DNA from: Nocardioides humi
Lineage (GTDB): Bacteria > Actinomycetota > Actinomycetes > Propionibacteriales > Nocardioidaceae
Assembly: GCF_006494775.1 (NCBI RefSeq)
Contig: NZ_CP041146.1
Location: 5,884,501-5,948,500, forward strand
Length of the DNA: 64,000 nucleotides
Reading direction: 5' to 3'
Positions 37,866 to 46,710 of this stretch are shown piece after piece. How positions within the stretch are numbered: the stretch's first letter is position 1; each line of letters starts with the position of its first letter. The notes below the pieces were generated by a model. It was not told where the DNA came from. It saw nothing but the letters and a program-made list of their open reading frames with translations, and did no database searches. A program made the position numbers and the translations under genes.

Positions 37866-39212
37866 ATGAGGATGCGCAGGGCGTTGGGGGTGGGGGGCGT
37901 CGCCGCCGCGCTCGTCGCGGGGGTGCCGGTCGTGGCGCCGGGCGCCGCAGCCGACCCGGCCCGCCCCGGCGACCCGACGGCGCCCGGACCCGTCGTCAGG
38001 CTCCTCTCCCCGGCGGGAGTGCGCGACTACTGGACGCCGAAGCGGATGCGCGAGGCGGTCCCACTCGACCTCGACCCCTCGGGGGCGACCGTGCCGGCGA
38101 GCACGCCCGGCACCCCGGCCGGCCGGGCGAGCGCCCAGGCCACTCCCGGCCTGCGCAGCACCGGGAAGCTGTTCTTCCGCGACGGCGCCACGGCGTACGT
38201 CTGCTCGGCCGCGGCGGTGAACACGCCCGAGAGGAACCTCGTCGTCACCGCCGGCCACTGCGTGAACTCCGGCGGGACCCGGGTGCTGCTCGGCGGCTGC
38301 CGCGAGGGGGTCGACTACAGCGACTTCCTGTTCGTCCCCGCCTACGACCAGGGCGCGCGCCCGTACGGCACCTGGGTCGGCACGGCGGCGGTCACCCCGA
38401 GTGAGTGGCCCCAGCAGTGCGACGCCGTCGCGCGGGACCAGGGGATGATCCGGGTCGCGCCGCTGGGTGGGCGGAACCTGGTCGACGTCGTCGGCGGCAA
38501 CGGCCTCGCCTGGAACTACCCGGCCCGCGAGGACGGCGTCCGGGTCGTCGGCTGGCCCGCCCAGGCGCCGTACGACGGGGAGAGCCGGCAGGAGTGCACC
38601 GGCTCGACCACGCTGCTGCAGCAGACCGGCGACGCCCAGATCGCGTGCCCGATGACCGGCGGGGCCAGCGGCGGGCCGTGGCTGCTGCGGATGGCCAGTG
38701 CGGACACCGGCTTCATCTTCGCGGTGACCTCCCGCCGTACGACCTCCGGACCGGCGCTGCTGCTCGCCACCCCCTTCGACTCCTCCATCGAGGCCCTGCT
38801 CGCCGCGGCCCGGACCGCCGCCCGGCCGGTGGCGGCACGGGTCGACGCCCGGCCGAAGAAGGGCAGGAAGCAGCGGGTCCGGCTCGCGGCGAGCGCGACG
38901 ACGGTCGGCTACGGCGAGGCCTTCCAGCTGGTGGCGTCGACCCGCCGGGTCCGCAAGGTGGTGCTGCAGGTGCGGACGTCGCGCCCGGGCCGCTGGCAGC
39001 GGATCGGCGTCGTCAAGGTCCGCGGGGGCGGCGCGGTGGTCGATCAGGCGGCCGCGCCGGGGACGCGCTGGTACCGGATCAAGGTGAAGAAGGGCCAGCG
39101 CAGGGGCAAGCACAGCAAGCCGGTCGCGGTGACGGTGCTGCCCTGCCCACTGCCACTGGACCGCTCGCCCGCTGTGGTGAGCGCCACCCGTTGCACCAGC
39201 CCCGTCGGCTGA
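37866..39212 (+). CDS. Secreted trypsin-like serine protease
   Basis: The 448-residue protein has a signal peptide (RRALGVGGVAAALVAGVPVVAPGAAA) and a chymotrypsin-fold domain with the triad visible: His in LVVTAGHCVN (about 130), Asp in AVARDQGMIRV (about 197) and Ser in MTGGASGGPWLL (about 268). Six or more cysteines suit disulfides. The C-terminal 120 residues (RVDARPKKGRKQRVRLAAS ... KVVLQVRTSRPGRWQRIGVVKVRGGG ... YRIKVKKGQRRGKHSK) form a basic Ig-like or cell-wall-binding-type domain. It is not part of steroid catabolism by any known link. Confidence 0.85.
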   Translation: MRMRRALGVGGVAAALVAGVPVVAPGAAADPARPGDPTAPGPVVRLLSPAGVRDYWTPKRMREAVPLDLDPSGATVPASTPGTPAGRASAQATPGLRSTGKLFFRDGATAYVCSAAAVNTPERNLVVTAGHCVNSGGTRVLLGGCREGVDYSDFLFVPAYDQGARPYGTWVGTAAVTPSEWPQQCDAVARDQGMIRVAPLGGRNLVDVVGGNGLAWNYPAREDGVRVVGWPAQAPYDGESRQECTGSTTLLQQTGDAQIACPMTGGASGGPWLLRMASADTGFIFAVTSRRTTSGPALLLATPFDSSIEALLAAARTAARPVAARVDARPKKGRKQRVRLAASATTVGYGEAFQLVASTRRVRKVVLQVRTSRPGRWQRIGVVKVRGGGAVVDQAAAPGTRWYRIKVKKGQRRGKHSKPVAVTVLPCPLPLDRSPAVVSATRCTSPVG

Positions 39213-39247
39213 CGAACCCGGCGCCTCGTCCGGCACCATCGGGGGTC

Positions 39248-39736
39248 ATGCACAGCCTGGACCCCACCGAGGACTTCGCGATCCGCCTGCTGCGGCGCTT
39301 CCTCCTGCTCTGCGAGCACCCGCGCACGCGGCAGCGGATGCTGCGCCTGGTACGGCAGTCGACCCGGGTCGGGCCGGACGCGCCGAAGCTCTACGGCTGG
39401 ATCAACCGGGCGGTCCTGCACCCGCGCTTCCAGCCCGTCGTCGAGCGCCGCGCCCTGTCGGCGATGAAGGCCGAGCTGGTGGCCTCCCAGCTCATCGGGC
39501 TGGCGATGACCCGGTACGTGCTGAAGATCGAGCCGCTCGCCTCCGCGCCGGTCGACGACGTGGTGCGGCTGGTGGCGCCGTCGCTCACGGCTGCGCTCCA
39601 GGGACCGGACGCGCTCACCGCGGTCGTGGGAGAGGCGCCGGCCGCCGGCGCGCGCCGGCGGCTGCTCAGAGCTCCACGGCTGCCCGGTGCCGGTGCGGTG
39701 CGCCGTACAGCTGCCCGAGTGCGTGTGCGCGCTTGA
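39248..39736 (+). pseudogene. TetR-type C-terminal domain without DNA-binding part
   Basis: Residues 1-115 (FAIRLLRRFLLLCEHPRTRQRMLRLVRQ ... LVASQLIGLAMTRYVLKIEPLASAPVDDVVRLVAPSL) match the ligand-binding C-terminal domain of a TetR group common in actinobacteria. The N-terminal helix-turn-helix is missing, because the protease gene ends 36 nt upstream. The last 50 residues overlap the end of fadE33 in antisense and look like read-through. It is best read as a remnant or a fragment, though a short effector-binding protein cannot be excluded. Confidence 0.55.
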
Positions 39737-40649
39737 AGACCAGGTGGGCGTCGTGCTCCCAGGTGATCGCGATGCCGCCGTGCAGCTGGACGCACTCGCT
39801 CGCCGCCAGCTGTGCCGTCTCGAGCGCGTACGCCGCGGCGGCGTGCGTCAGGAACGAGACGTCGTCCGCCCCCTCCGCCAGCGCGTACGACGCCGCCCAG
39901 CTCGCCGAGCGGGCCAGCTCGACGCGGGCGAGGACGTCGGCCATCCGGTGCTTGAGCGCCTGGAAGGAGCCGATCGGGCGGCCGAACTGCACCCGCTCCT
40001 TGGTGTAGGCGACCGTCATCTGCAGCGCCCGGTCGGCCAGGCCGACGGCGAGGGCGCTCACGGCTGCGGCGCCGACCAGCTCGGCGCGCTCCCGGGCGGC
40101 GGCGCCGTCGCCGACCCGGGCGATCTCGGCGCCGGCCAGGTCGAGCCGGGCGAGGCGGATGCTCTGGTCCATCGACTCGGCCCAGGTCGCGCGCGCCCCC
40201 GTCACCTCGACGAGGTCGTCGCCGCGCACCGCGAGCAGGACCTGGGCGCGGTCGCCGTCGAGCACCGGGCCGTCGTCGAGGGCGATGGTGCCGATCTCGC
40301 CCGCGGCCAGGCGGGGGAGCAGCCGCGCCCTCGCCTCCTCGTCGCCGCCGGCCAGGAGCGCCTCGGTGGCGACGGTCGTGGCCAGCAGCGGGCTCGGCGC
40401 GATCGTGCGGCCCAGCTCCTCCAGCACGACGGCGGTCTCGAGGAAGGTCGCCCCGACGCCGTCGTGCTCCTCGGGCACGGCGAGCGCCGCCACCCCGATC
40501 TGCTCGCACAGCGTGGCCCAGAGCGCCTCGTCGTACCCGCCGGGCGCGGTGGACGCGGGCCGGATCGCCGCCGAGTCGGCCCGCCTGTCGAGCAGTGCGC
40601 GGACGGTTACGGCGAGCTCGGCCTGCTCCTCGCTGAGCGCGAACCTCAT
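39666..40649 (-). CDS. fadE33: Acyl-CoA dehydrogenase FadE33-like (ring C/D catabolism)
   Basis: The 327-residue protein is one of the short acyl-CoA dehydrogenase subunits of the KstR2-type regulon. The C-terminal domain is well conserved: MTVAYTKERVQFGRPIGSFQALKHRMADVLARVELARSA and ETAQLAASECVQLHGGIAITWEHDAHLVFKRAHALGQLYG. The N-terminal region is MRFALSEEQAELAVTVRALLDRR. Subunits of this type form alpha2beta2 complexes with a partner such as FadE31 and oxidise CoA thioesters derived from HIP. It overlaps fadE32 by 4 nt. Which FadE it matches exactly is inferred from length and order. Confidence 0.85.
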   Translation of the reverse strand: MRFALSEEQAELAVTVRALLDRRADSAAIRPASTAPGGYDEALWATLCEQIGVAALAVPEEHDGVGATFLETAVVLEELGRTIAPSPLLATTVATEALLAGGDEEARARLLPRLAAGEIGTIALDDGPVLDGDRAQVLLAVRGDDLVEVTGARATWAESMDQSIRLARLDLAGAEIARVGDGAAARERAELVGAAAVSALAVGLADRALQMTVAYTKERVQFGRPIGSFQALKHRMADVLARVELARSASWAASYALAEGADDVSFLTHAAAAYALETAQLAASECVQLHGGIAITWEHDAHLVFKRAHALGQLYGAPHRHRAAVEL

Positions 40650-41572
40650 CCGTGGCTCCCGACCAGCGAGTCGAGGATCCGCGCGCGGTGGAACGCCGGC
40701 GTGCCCCACGCGGTGACCAGGGCCCGGATCTTGGTGATCCAGATGCTCAGGTCGAACTCCTGGGTGTAGCCGATCGCGCCGTGGACCTGGAGACCGGTGC
40801 GGGAGGCGAGGTACGCCGCGTCCGCGCACGCGACCTTCGCCGCCGACACCGCGCGCGGTGCCGGGTCGAGCGCCGCGCCGTGAACCAGCGGGCGGGCGAA
40901 GTCGAGGGCGATCCGCACGTCGGCGAGCCGGTGCTTGATCGCCTGGTAGGAGCCGATCTCGCGCCCGAACTGCTTGCGCTGCTTGACGTAGGTCACCGCG
41001 TCCGCCAGCACTCGCTCGCCGGCGCCGAGCAGCTGCGCCGCGGTGGCGAGGACGGCCAGGTCGAAGGCCTCCTGCGAGCGATCGGCCGTGTCGTGCACGG
41101 GGCCGGGAGCCACCGAGAACAGCCGCCGGGTGCGGTCGACCGAGACGTGCGGCTCGCCCGGGGTCGCCGTACGCACGCCGTCGCGGCCGGCGGCGTAGAC
41201 GCGCTCCGCGACATCGGCGTCCAGGGCGTACGGCGTGTGCGGCGGGACCGCGACGGTGGCGACCGTCCCGGAGGCGATCGCCTCCTGGGCGCTGCCGGCC
41301 AGCTCGGTGGCGAGGTAGGCGGCCGACTCGACCCAAGGCCCGGGCACGGCGTGCCGGCCGAGGGCCTCGAAGGCGATGCAGACCTCGACAGGGGTGGCCT
41401 CGGTGGCCAGCATGGTCACGCCCTGCTCGGCGAGGCGCGCCCAGAGGGCGAGCCCCGGGGCGTGCTCGCCCTCGGCCCAGGCGCGGGCGACGGCGACGGT
41501 GTCGGAGGCGGCCAGGAGCGCGTCGAGCGAGGCCGCGAAGTCCCGCTGGTCGGTGGTGAGCTCGAATCTCAT
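40646..41572 (-). CDS. fadE32: Acyl-CoA dehydrogenase FadE32-like (ring C/D catabolism)
   Basis: The 308-residue protein begins MRFELTTDQRDFAASLDALL and carries the C-terminal acyl-CoA dehydrogenase signature VTYVKQRKQFGREIGSYQAIKHRLADVRIALDFARPLVHGAA and TGLQVHGAIGYTQEFDLSIWITKIRAL. It is shorter than a typical FadE, as FadE32 and FadE33 are. In M. tuberculosis FadE32 acts on the opened-ring intermediate MOODA-CoA late in the pathway. It overlaps both neighbours by 4 nt, so fadE31-32-33 form one tightly coupled operon. Confidence 0.85.
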   Translation of the reverse strand: MRFELTTDQRDFAASLDALLAASDTVAVARAWAEGEHAPGLALWARLAEQGVTMLATEATPVEVCIAFEALGRHAVPGPWVESAAYLATELAGSAQEAIASGTVATVAVPPHTPYALDADVAERVYAAGRDGVRTATPGEPHVSVDRTRRLFSVAPGPVHDTADRSQEAFDLAVLATAAQLLGAGERVLADAVTYVKQRKQFGREIGSYQAIKHRLADVRIALDFARPLVHGAALDPAPRAVSAAKVACADAAYLASRTGLQVHGAIGYTQEFDLSIWITKIRALVTAWGTPAFHRARILDSLVGSHG

Positions 41573-42717
41573 CGCTGGGCTCCCTTCGGCTCGCGGGGAA
41601 GGCCGAGGATCCTCTCAGCGACGATGTTCCGTTGGATCTCGTTGGTGCCGGCGTAGATCGGGCCGGACAGCGCGAAGGTGTAGCCGTCGAGCCACCGGGA
41701 CTCCAGCTCGGCGTCGGGGCCGAGCAGGTCGAGCGCGGTCTCGTGGAGGGCGACGTCGAGCTCGCTCCACCACACCTTGTTCACCGAGCCGGCCGCCCCG
41801 ATGTCGCCTCCGTCCTTCAGCTTCGTGACGGTGCCCCAGGTGTAGAGGCGGTAGGCCTCGGCCCGCAGCCAGGCGTCGACGACCCGGTCGGCGACGCGCG
41901 GGTCCGGACGCTCGGCGTACAGGGAGAGCAGGCGGTCGGCGGCGGCCGTGAACCGGCCGGGGGAGCGCAGCGACAGGCCGCGCTCGTTGCCGGCGGTGCT
42001 CATCGCGACCCGCCAGCCGTCGCCGGGGGCGCCGAGCACGTCGGCGTCGGGGACGAAGACGTCGTCGAAGAACACCTCGGCGAAGCCCGCCTCGCCGTCG
42101 AGCTGCGCGATCGGGCGGACCGTCACGCCCTCGGCGTCGAGCGGGAACAGGAAGTAGGTGAGCCCGGCGTGCTTCTGCGCCTCCGGATCGCTGCGGAACA
42201 GGCCGAAGCCCCAGTGCGCCAGCGCCGCGCGCGAGCACCAGATCTTCTGCCCGTCGAGCACCCAGCCGCCGCGTGCGTCGTCGCGGCGCGCGGTCGACTT
42301 CAGCGAGGCGAGGTCGGAGCCGGCCTCGGGCTCGCTCCAGCACTGCGCCCAGATCCGCTCGCCGGTCGCCATCGTCGGCAGGAAGCGGTCCTGCTGCTCC
42401 TGTGTGCCGTGCTCGAAGATGATCGGCGCGAGCAGGAAGATCCCGTTCTGCGAGACCCGGCCCGGGGCGCCCGCACGGTAGTACTCCTCCTCGAAGACCA
42501 CCCACTCGACCAGGGACGCCTCCCGGCCGTGGTACTCCCGCGGCCACGACACGACCGACCAGCGGTCGGCGGCCAGGCGGGCCTCCCACTCCTGGTGGAG
42601 AGCGAAGCCCTCCGGGGTGTCGAGGGAGGGCAGCGGCTGCGCCGGCACGTTCGCCGCCAGCCACGACCGGGCCTCGGCCTGGAAGGCCAGCTCGGACTCG
42701 CTCAGCTCGAGATCCAT
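41569..42717 (-). CDS. fadE31: Acyl-CoA dehydrogenase FadE31-like (ring C/D catabolism)
   Basis: The 382-residue protein is a fuller acyl-CoA dehydrogenase: ELSESELAFQAEARSWLAANVP, WSEPEAGSDLASLKSTARR (flavin-binding), GWVLDGQKIWCSRAALAHWGF, AQLDGEAGFAEVFFDDVFVP and a C-terminal TFALSGPIYAGTNEIQRNIVAERILGLPREPKG. It leads the minus-strand fadE31-32-33 operon and is divergent from fadE30. The shared 98-bp gap holds a KstR2-type box. It probably forms a heteromeric complex with FadE32 or FadE33. Confidence 0.87.
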   Translation of the reverse strand: MDLELSESELAFQAEARSWLAANVPAQPLPSLDTPEGFALHQEWEARLAADRWSVVSWPREYHGREASLVEWVVFEEEYYRAGAPGRVSQNGIFLLAPIIFEHGTQEQQDRFLPTMATGERIWAQCWSEPEAGSDLASLKSTARRDDARGGWVLDGQKIWCSRAALAHWGFGLFRSDPEAQKHAGLTYFLFPLDAEGVTVRPIAQLDGEAGFAEVFFDDVFVPDADVLGAPGDGWRVAMSTAGNERGLSLRSPGRFTAAADRLLSLYAERPDPRVADRVVDAWLRAEAYRLYTWGTVTKLKDGGDIGAAGSVNKVWWSELDVALHETALDLLGPDAELESRWLDGYTFALSGPIYAGTNEIQRNIVAERILGLPREPKGAQR

Positions 42718-42783
42718 GTCAGTTCGTGTTCCTCATCGGCGGCAGATCGTCGTACGGAGAAATGTAGATGCAGGGCGTTGTCG

Positions 42784-42805
42784 CTACCAAGCACTTGCTT
42801 GGTAG
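42784..42805. promoter_or_regulatory. KstR2-type operator between fadE31 and fadE30
   Basis: A perfect 22-nt palindrome contains ACCAAGCACTTGCT, an exact match to the published KstR2 motif AnCAAGnnCTTGnT. Its right end overlaps TAGAGT (42803-42808), the -10 of fadE30, which lies 7 nt before that ATG. It can control both divergent operons. Confidence 0.85.
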
Positions 42806-42815
42806 AGTAGCAGCC

Positions 42816-43988
42816 ATGGACCTGACCGAGGCCCCCGAGGACCGGGCGTTCCGTGCCGAGATCCGGGACTGGCTCGGCGACCACCTCACCGGCGAGTGGG
42901 CGGCCCTGCGCGGACTCGGCGGCCCCGGCCGCGAGCACGAGGCGCACGACGAGCGGCTCGCGTGGAACCGGCATCTCGCCGAGCACGGCTGGACCGCCGT
43001 CGGCTGGCCGGCCGAGCACGGCGGTCGCGGGCTGTCGCTGTGGCAGCAGGTGATCTTCCACGAGGAGTACGCGCGGGCGAACGCACCCGCCGGCGTCAAC
43101 CACCTCGGCGAGCAGCTGCTCGGGCCCACCCTGATCGCGTTCGGCACGCCCGAGCAGCAGCGGCGGTTCCTGCCCGAGATCGTCGCCGTCCGCGAGCTGT
43201 GGGCGCAGGGCTACTCCGAGCCGAACGCCGGCTCCGACCTCGCCAACGTGCAGACCCGCGCCCGCCTCGACGAGAGCACCGGCGAGTGGGTGATCGACGG
43301 GCAGAAGGTGTGGACCTCGCTCGCGCACCTGTCCGACTGGTGCTTCGTCGTCGCCCGTACGACGCCCGGCTCGGCGCGCCACCAGGGGCTGTCCTTCCTG
43401 CTCGTGCCGCTGCGCCAGGACGGCGTGGAGGTGCGGCCGATCGAGCAGCTGACCGGCGGCTCGGAGTTCAACGAGGTCTTCTTCACCGGAGCCCGCACCG
43501 CCGGCGACCTCGTCGTCGGCGAGCCCGGCCGGGGCTGGGGCGTCGCGATGGGCCTGCTCGGCTTCGAGCGCGGCGTCTCGACGCTCGGCCAGACCGTCGG
43601 GTTCGCCCGCGAGCTCGACGGCGTCGTGGCGCGAGCTCGCGGCAACGGCAGCATCGACGACCCGATCGTCCGCGACCGGCTGGCCCGGCTGAGGTCCGAG
43701 CTGGCGGTGATCCGCAGCTTCGCGCTGCGCTCGCTCGGCGGCGGGACGCCCGGCGCGGAGTCGATCTTCAAGCTGGCCTGGGCCAACTGGCACCGCACGC
43801 TCGGCGAGGTCGCCATGGACGTCGCCGGTGTCTCCGGACTGGTGGCCGGGTCGTCGTACGACCTCGACGAGCACCAGCGCCTCTTCCTCTTCTCGCGCGC
43901 CGACACCCTCTACGGCGGCAGCGACGAGATCCAACGAAATATCCTCGCTGAGAGAGTGCTCGGCCTACCGAAGGAGCCCCGCGGATGA
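42816..43988 (+). CDS. fadE30: Acyl-CoA dehydrogenase FadE30-like (HIP-CoA dehydrogenation)
   Basis: FadE30 starts beta-oxidation of the HIP-CoA side chain in the C/D-ring pathway. The 390-residue protein has EAPEDRAFRAEIRDWLGDHL, GWPAEHGGRGLSLWQQVIFHEEYARANAP, GYSEPNAGSDLANVQTRARLD, DGQKVWTSLAHLSDWCF and GSDEIQRNILAERVLGLPKEPRG. The ATG at 42816 is preferred to the upstream ATG at 42768, because the latter lies upstream of the operator and the family starts at MDL. Translation is likely leaderless. The stop overlaps ipdF by 4 nt. Confidence 0.88.
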   Translation: MDLTEAPEDRAFRAEIRDWLGDHLTGEWAALRGLGGPGREHEAHDERLAWNRHLAEHGWTAVGWPAEHGGRGLSLWQQVIFHEEYARANAPAGVNHLGEQLLGPTLIAFGTPEQQRRFLPEIVAVRELWAQGYSEPNAGSDLANVQTRARLDESTGEWVIDGQKVWTSLAHLSDWCFVVARTTPGSARHQGLSFLLVPLRQDGVEVRPIEQLTGGSEFNEVFFTGARTAGDLVVGEPGRGWGVAMGLLGFERGVSTLGQTVGFARELDGVVARARGNGSIDDPIVRDRLARLRSELAVIRSFALRSLGGGTPGAESIFKLAWANWHRTLGEVAMDVAGVSGLVAGSSYDLDEHQRLFLFSRADTLYGGSDEIQRNILAERVLGLPKEPRG

Positions 43989-44788
43989 CCGCCATGCGAC
44001 CCGAGCAGCCCACCCCCGACTACGTGCCGGGCCACGACCTGCTCGCCGGCAAGGTGGTCGTGGTGACCGCGGCCGCGGGCGCGGGCATCGGCGCGGCCGT
44101 CGTACGACGCGCGCTGGAGGAGGGCGCCGAGGCCGTGGTGTTCAGCGACACCCACGAGCGCCGGCTGGCCGAGGCGGAGGCGGCGCTCGCCGAGGAGTTC
44201 GGCGCGGACCGGGTGCGCCAGCGGGTGTGCGACGTGACGAAGGAGTCCGACATCGCGGCCCTCCTCGACGCTGCGGAGGACTTCGGCGGCGTCGACGTGA
44301 TGGTCAACAACGCGGGCCTCGGCGGCACCGACTCGATCCTCGAGGTCACCGACGAGGCCTGGAGCCGGGTCATCGACATCACCCTGACCGGCACCATGCG
44401 CGCCACCCGGGCGGTGGGGCAGCGGCTCGTCGCGGCCGGGCGGAAGGGCGTCATCGTCAACAACGCCTCCGTGATCGGCTGGCGCGCGCAGGAGGGCCAG
44501 GCCCACTACGCCGCCGCGAAGGCCGGCGTGATGGCGCTGACCCGCTGCTCCGCCCTCGACCTCGCCCCGCACGGCATCCGCGTCAACGCGGTCTCGCCGA
44601 GCCTGGCGATGCACCCGTTCCTGGAGAAGGTGACCTCGCCCGAGCTGCTCGTCGAGCTCAAGCAGCGCGAGGCGTTCGGCCGCGCGGCCGCGCCGTGGGA
44701 GGTCGCCAACGTGATGGTGTTCCTCGCGAGCGACTACTCGTCGTACCTCACCGGCGAGGTGATCTCCGTCAGCAGCCAGCACGCCTGA
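43985..44788 (+). CDS. ipdF: Short-chain dehydrogenase IpdF-like (5-OH-HIC-CoA reductase/dehydrogenase)
   Basis: The 267-residue SDR has an N-terminal cofactor motif KVVVVTAAAGAGIGAAVVRRALEEG, VDVMVNNAGLGGTDS, the catalytic Ser in IVNNASVIGWRAQ and YxxxK in HYAAAKAGVMALTR, and the tail VMVFLASDYSSYLTGEVISVSSQHA. Its place directly after fadE30 and before fadA6 mirrors Rv3559c (ipdF) in M. tuberculosis, where the enzyme oxidises or reduces the 5-hydroxyl of the HIC-CoA intermediate. It overlaps fadE30 by 4 nt. Confidence 0.85.
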   Translation: MTAMRPEQPTPDYVPGHDLLAGKVVVVTAAAGAGIGAAVVRRALEEGAEAVVFSDTHERRLAEAEAALAEEFGADRVRQRVCDVTKESDIAALLDAAEDFGGVDVMVNNAGLGGTDSILEVTDEAWSRVIDITLTGTMRATRAVGQRLVAAGRKGVIVNNASVIGWRAQEGQAHYAAAKAGVMALTRCSALDLAPHGIRVNAVSPSLAMHPFLEKVTSPELLVELKQREAFGRAAAPWEVANVMVFLASDYSSYLTGEVISVSSQHA

Positions 44789-44818
44789 GCCCGTCCGTCC
44801 GTCAGAAGGAGACCTGTC

Positions 44819-45985
44819 ATGGCCGAGGCCTACATCATCGACGCCGTGCGGACCGCGGTCGGCAAGCGCGGCGGCGCGCTCGCCGGCGTCCACTCCGCCG
44901 ATCTGGGCGCGCACGCGCTCGCCGCGCTCGTCGAGCGGACCGGTGTCGACCCGGGCGCCGTGGACGACGTGATCCTGGGCTGCTGCGACACGATCGGCTC
45001 GCAGGCCGGCGACGTCGCGCGTACGGCGTGGCTGGTCGCGGGACTGCCCGACCACGTGCCCGGCGTGACCATCGACCGCCAGTGCGGCTCCTCGCAGCAG
45101 GCCGTCCACTTCGCCGCCCAGGGCGTGATGTCCGGCACCCAGGACCTCGTCGTCGCCGGCGGCGTGCAGAACATGAGCGCCATCCCGATCTCGGCGGCCA
45201 TGCTGGTCGGCCAGCAGTACGGCTTCTCCACCCCCTTCGCGGAGTCGCCCGGCTGGCTCAAGCGGTACGGCGACCAGGAGGTCAGCCAGTTCCGCTCCGC
45301 CGAGATGATCGCCGAGAGGTGGGACATCACGCGCGAGGACATGGAGCGGTTCGCGCTGGCCTCGCACGAGCGGGCCCGCGCCGCGATCGACGCCGGCCGC
45401 TTCCAGGCCCAGATCGCGCCGTACGTCCTCGAGGACGGCAGCGTCTTCGACACCGACCAGTGCCCCCGCGACACCTCGCTGGAGAAGATGGCCGGCCTCG
45501 AGCCGCTCGCGCCCGGCGGCCGGATCACCGCCGGCGTCGCCTCCCAGATCTGCGACGGCTCGGCCGCGATCCTGGTCGCGTCCGAGCAGGCGGTCCGCGA
45601 CCACGGGCTGACGCCACGCGCCCGGATCGTGCACCTCTCGGTCCGCGGCGACGATCCGGTGTGGATGCTCACCGGACCGATCCCGGCGACGAAGCACGCG
45701 CTGGCCAAGGCGGGCATGTCGATCGAGGACATCGACCTGTTCGAGTGCAACGAGGCGTTCGCGTCCGTCGCCCTGGCGTGGATGAAGGAGACCGGCGCGC
45801 CGCACGAGAAGGTCAACGTCAACGGCGGCGGCATCGCGCTCGGGCACCCGATCGGCGCCACCGGCGCCCGGCTGATGACCACGCTGCTGGCCGAGCTCGA
45901 GCGCACCGGCGGCCGCTACGGACTGCAGACGATGTGCGAGGGCGGCGGTCAGGCGAATGTGACGATCGTCGAGCGGCTGGGCTGA
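44819..45985 (+). CDS. fadA6: Acetyl-CoA acetyltransferase FadA6-like
   Basis: The 388-residue thiolase shows the acyl-accepting Cys in TIDRQCGSSQQAVHFAAQ (about residue 90), the NEAF motif in ECNEAFASVALAW, the His in GGIALGHPIGATGARL (about 344) and the second Cys in TMCEGGGQANV (about 377). In the KstR2-type pathway FadA6 performs the thiolytic step on the opened C/D-ring chain. The ATG has AAGGAG 9 nt upstream and lies 30 nt after ipdF, forming fadE30-ipdF-fadA6. Confidence 0.9.
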   Translation: MAEAYIIDAVRTAVGKRGGALAGVHSADLGAHALAALVERTGVDPGAVDDVILGCCDTIGSQAGDVARTAWLVAGLPDHVPGVTIDRQCGSSQQAVHFAAQGVMSGTQDLVVAGGVQNMSAIPISAAMLVGQQYGFSTPFAESPGWLKRYGDQEVSQFRSAEMIAERWDITREDMERFALASHERARAAIDAGRFQAQIAPYVLEDGSVFDTDQCPRDTSLEKMAGLEPLAPGGRITAGVASQICDGSAAILVASEQAVRDHGLTPRARIVHLSVRGDDPVWMLTGPIPATKHALAKAGMSIEDIDLFECNEAFASVALAWMKETGAPHEKVNVNGGGIALGHPIGATGARLMTTLLAELERTGGRYGLQTMCEGGGQANVTIVERLG

Positions 45986-45992
45986 GGCGCCC

Positions 45993-46658
45993 TCAGCGGC
46001 GGCGCCGGCGGCGCTCGGTCTCGAACACGAGCCGCCGGAGCCGGTCGCCGTGGACGGTGGGATCGTCGAAGGCGACGGCCACGCCGAGCCCGCCGCCGGC
46101 GAACCGGACGTGGCGCACCACCCGCGTGCCCTGGACCAGGTTGTCGCCCTCGACCCGGACCGTCGCCTCGACGGCGGTGCCCACGGCGGGCGGGAGCGTG
46201 CGGACGGTCGCCATCAGGCCGCCCTCGCTGATGTCGACGACCACGCCGATCAGGTCGAGCGTCTCGTCGGGCAGCTCGTCGTCAGGGGGCCACCGGAGCA
46301 GCACCGGCATCGAGACCCGGGCCCGGAAGTAGGCCCGCTGCTGCAGCCGCGCGGCGGGCGAGCTCGGCTGGAGCAGCCACACGTCGCCGTACGCCCGGCG
46401 GCCGGGCCGGGTGCTCACCGTGCACTCCATCCGGCCGAGTGGGTAGGTCCAGGCCACGGTGGCCTCGAAGTGGTGCTCGCGCGGGTCGAGGCCGGAGGGG
46501 CACGCCACGACCAGCGTCGTCGAACCGTCGGGCTGCTGCTCGAGGTCGAGCACCTTCGTCTCGAGCGCGACCGGCTCGCCCGTCGTCGGACGCAGGATCA
46601 GCGCCACGGTCTGCAGCACCGCCGGGTGCACGTCGGGCGGGACGTCCGTGCGCTGCAT
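45993..46658 (-). CDS. PilZ-domain protein
   Basis: The 221-residue protein has the c-di-GMP-binding PilZ signature: QQRAYFRARVSMPVLL (RxxxR) and VVDISEGGLMATV (D/NxSxxG) in residues 115-210. A YcgR-like N-terminal beta domain precedes it. It ends with an arginine-rich tail. PilZ proteins usually act as c-di-GMP effectors on motility or secretion. It converges with fadA6 (7-nt gap) and marks the start of non-steroid genes inside the cluster. Confidence 0.83.
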   Translation of the reverse strand: MQRTDVPPDVHPAVLQTVALILRPTTGEPVALETKVLDLEQQPDGSTTLVVACPSGLDPREHHFEATVAWTYPLGRMECTVSTRPGRRAYGDVWLLQPSSPAARLQQRAYFRARVSMPVLLRWPPDDELPDETLDLIGVVVDISEGGLMATVRTLPPAVGTAVEATVRVEGDNLVQGTRVVRHVRFAGGGLGVAVAFDDPTVHGDRLRRLVFETERRRRRR

Positions 46659-46710
46659 GCCGACCTGATCGGCCGCGGATCGTCGTACCTGAGGGCCGGC
46701 GAGCGGCCCC

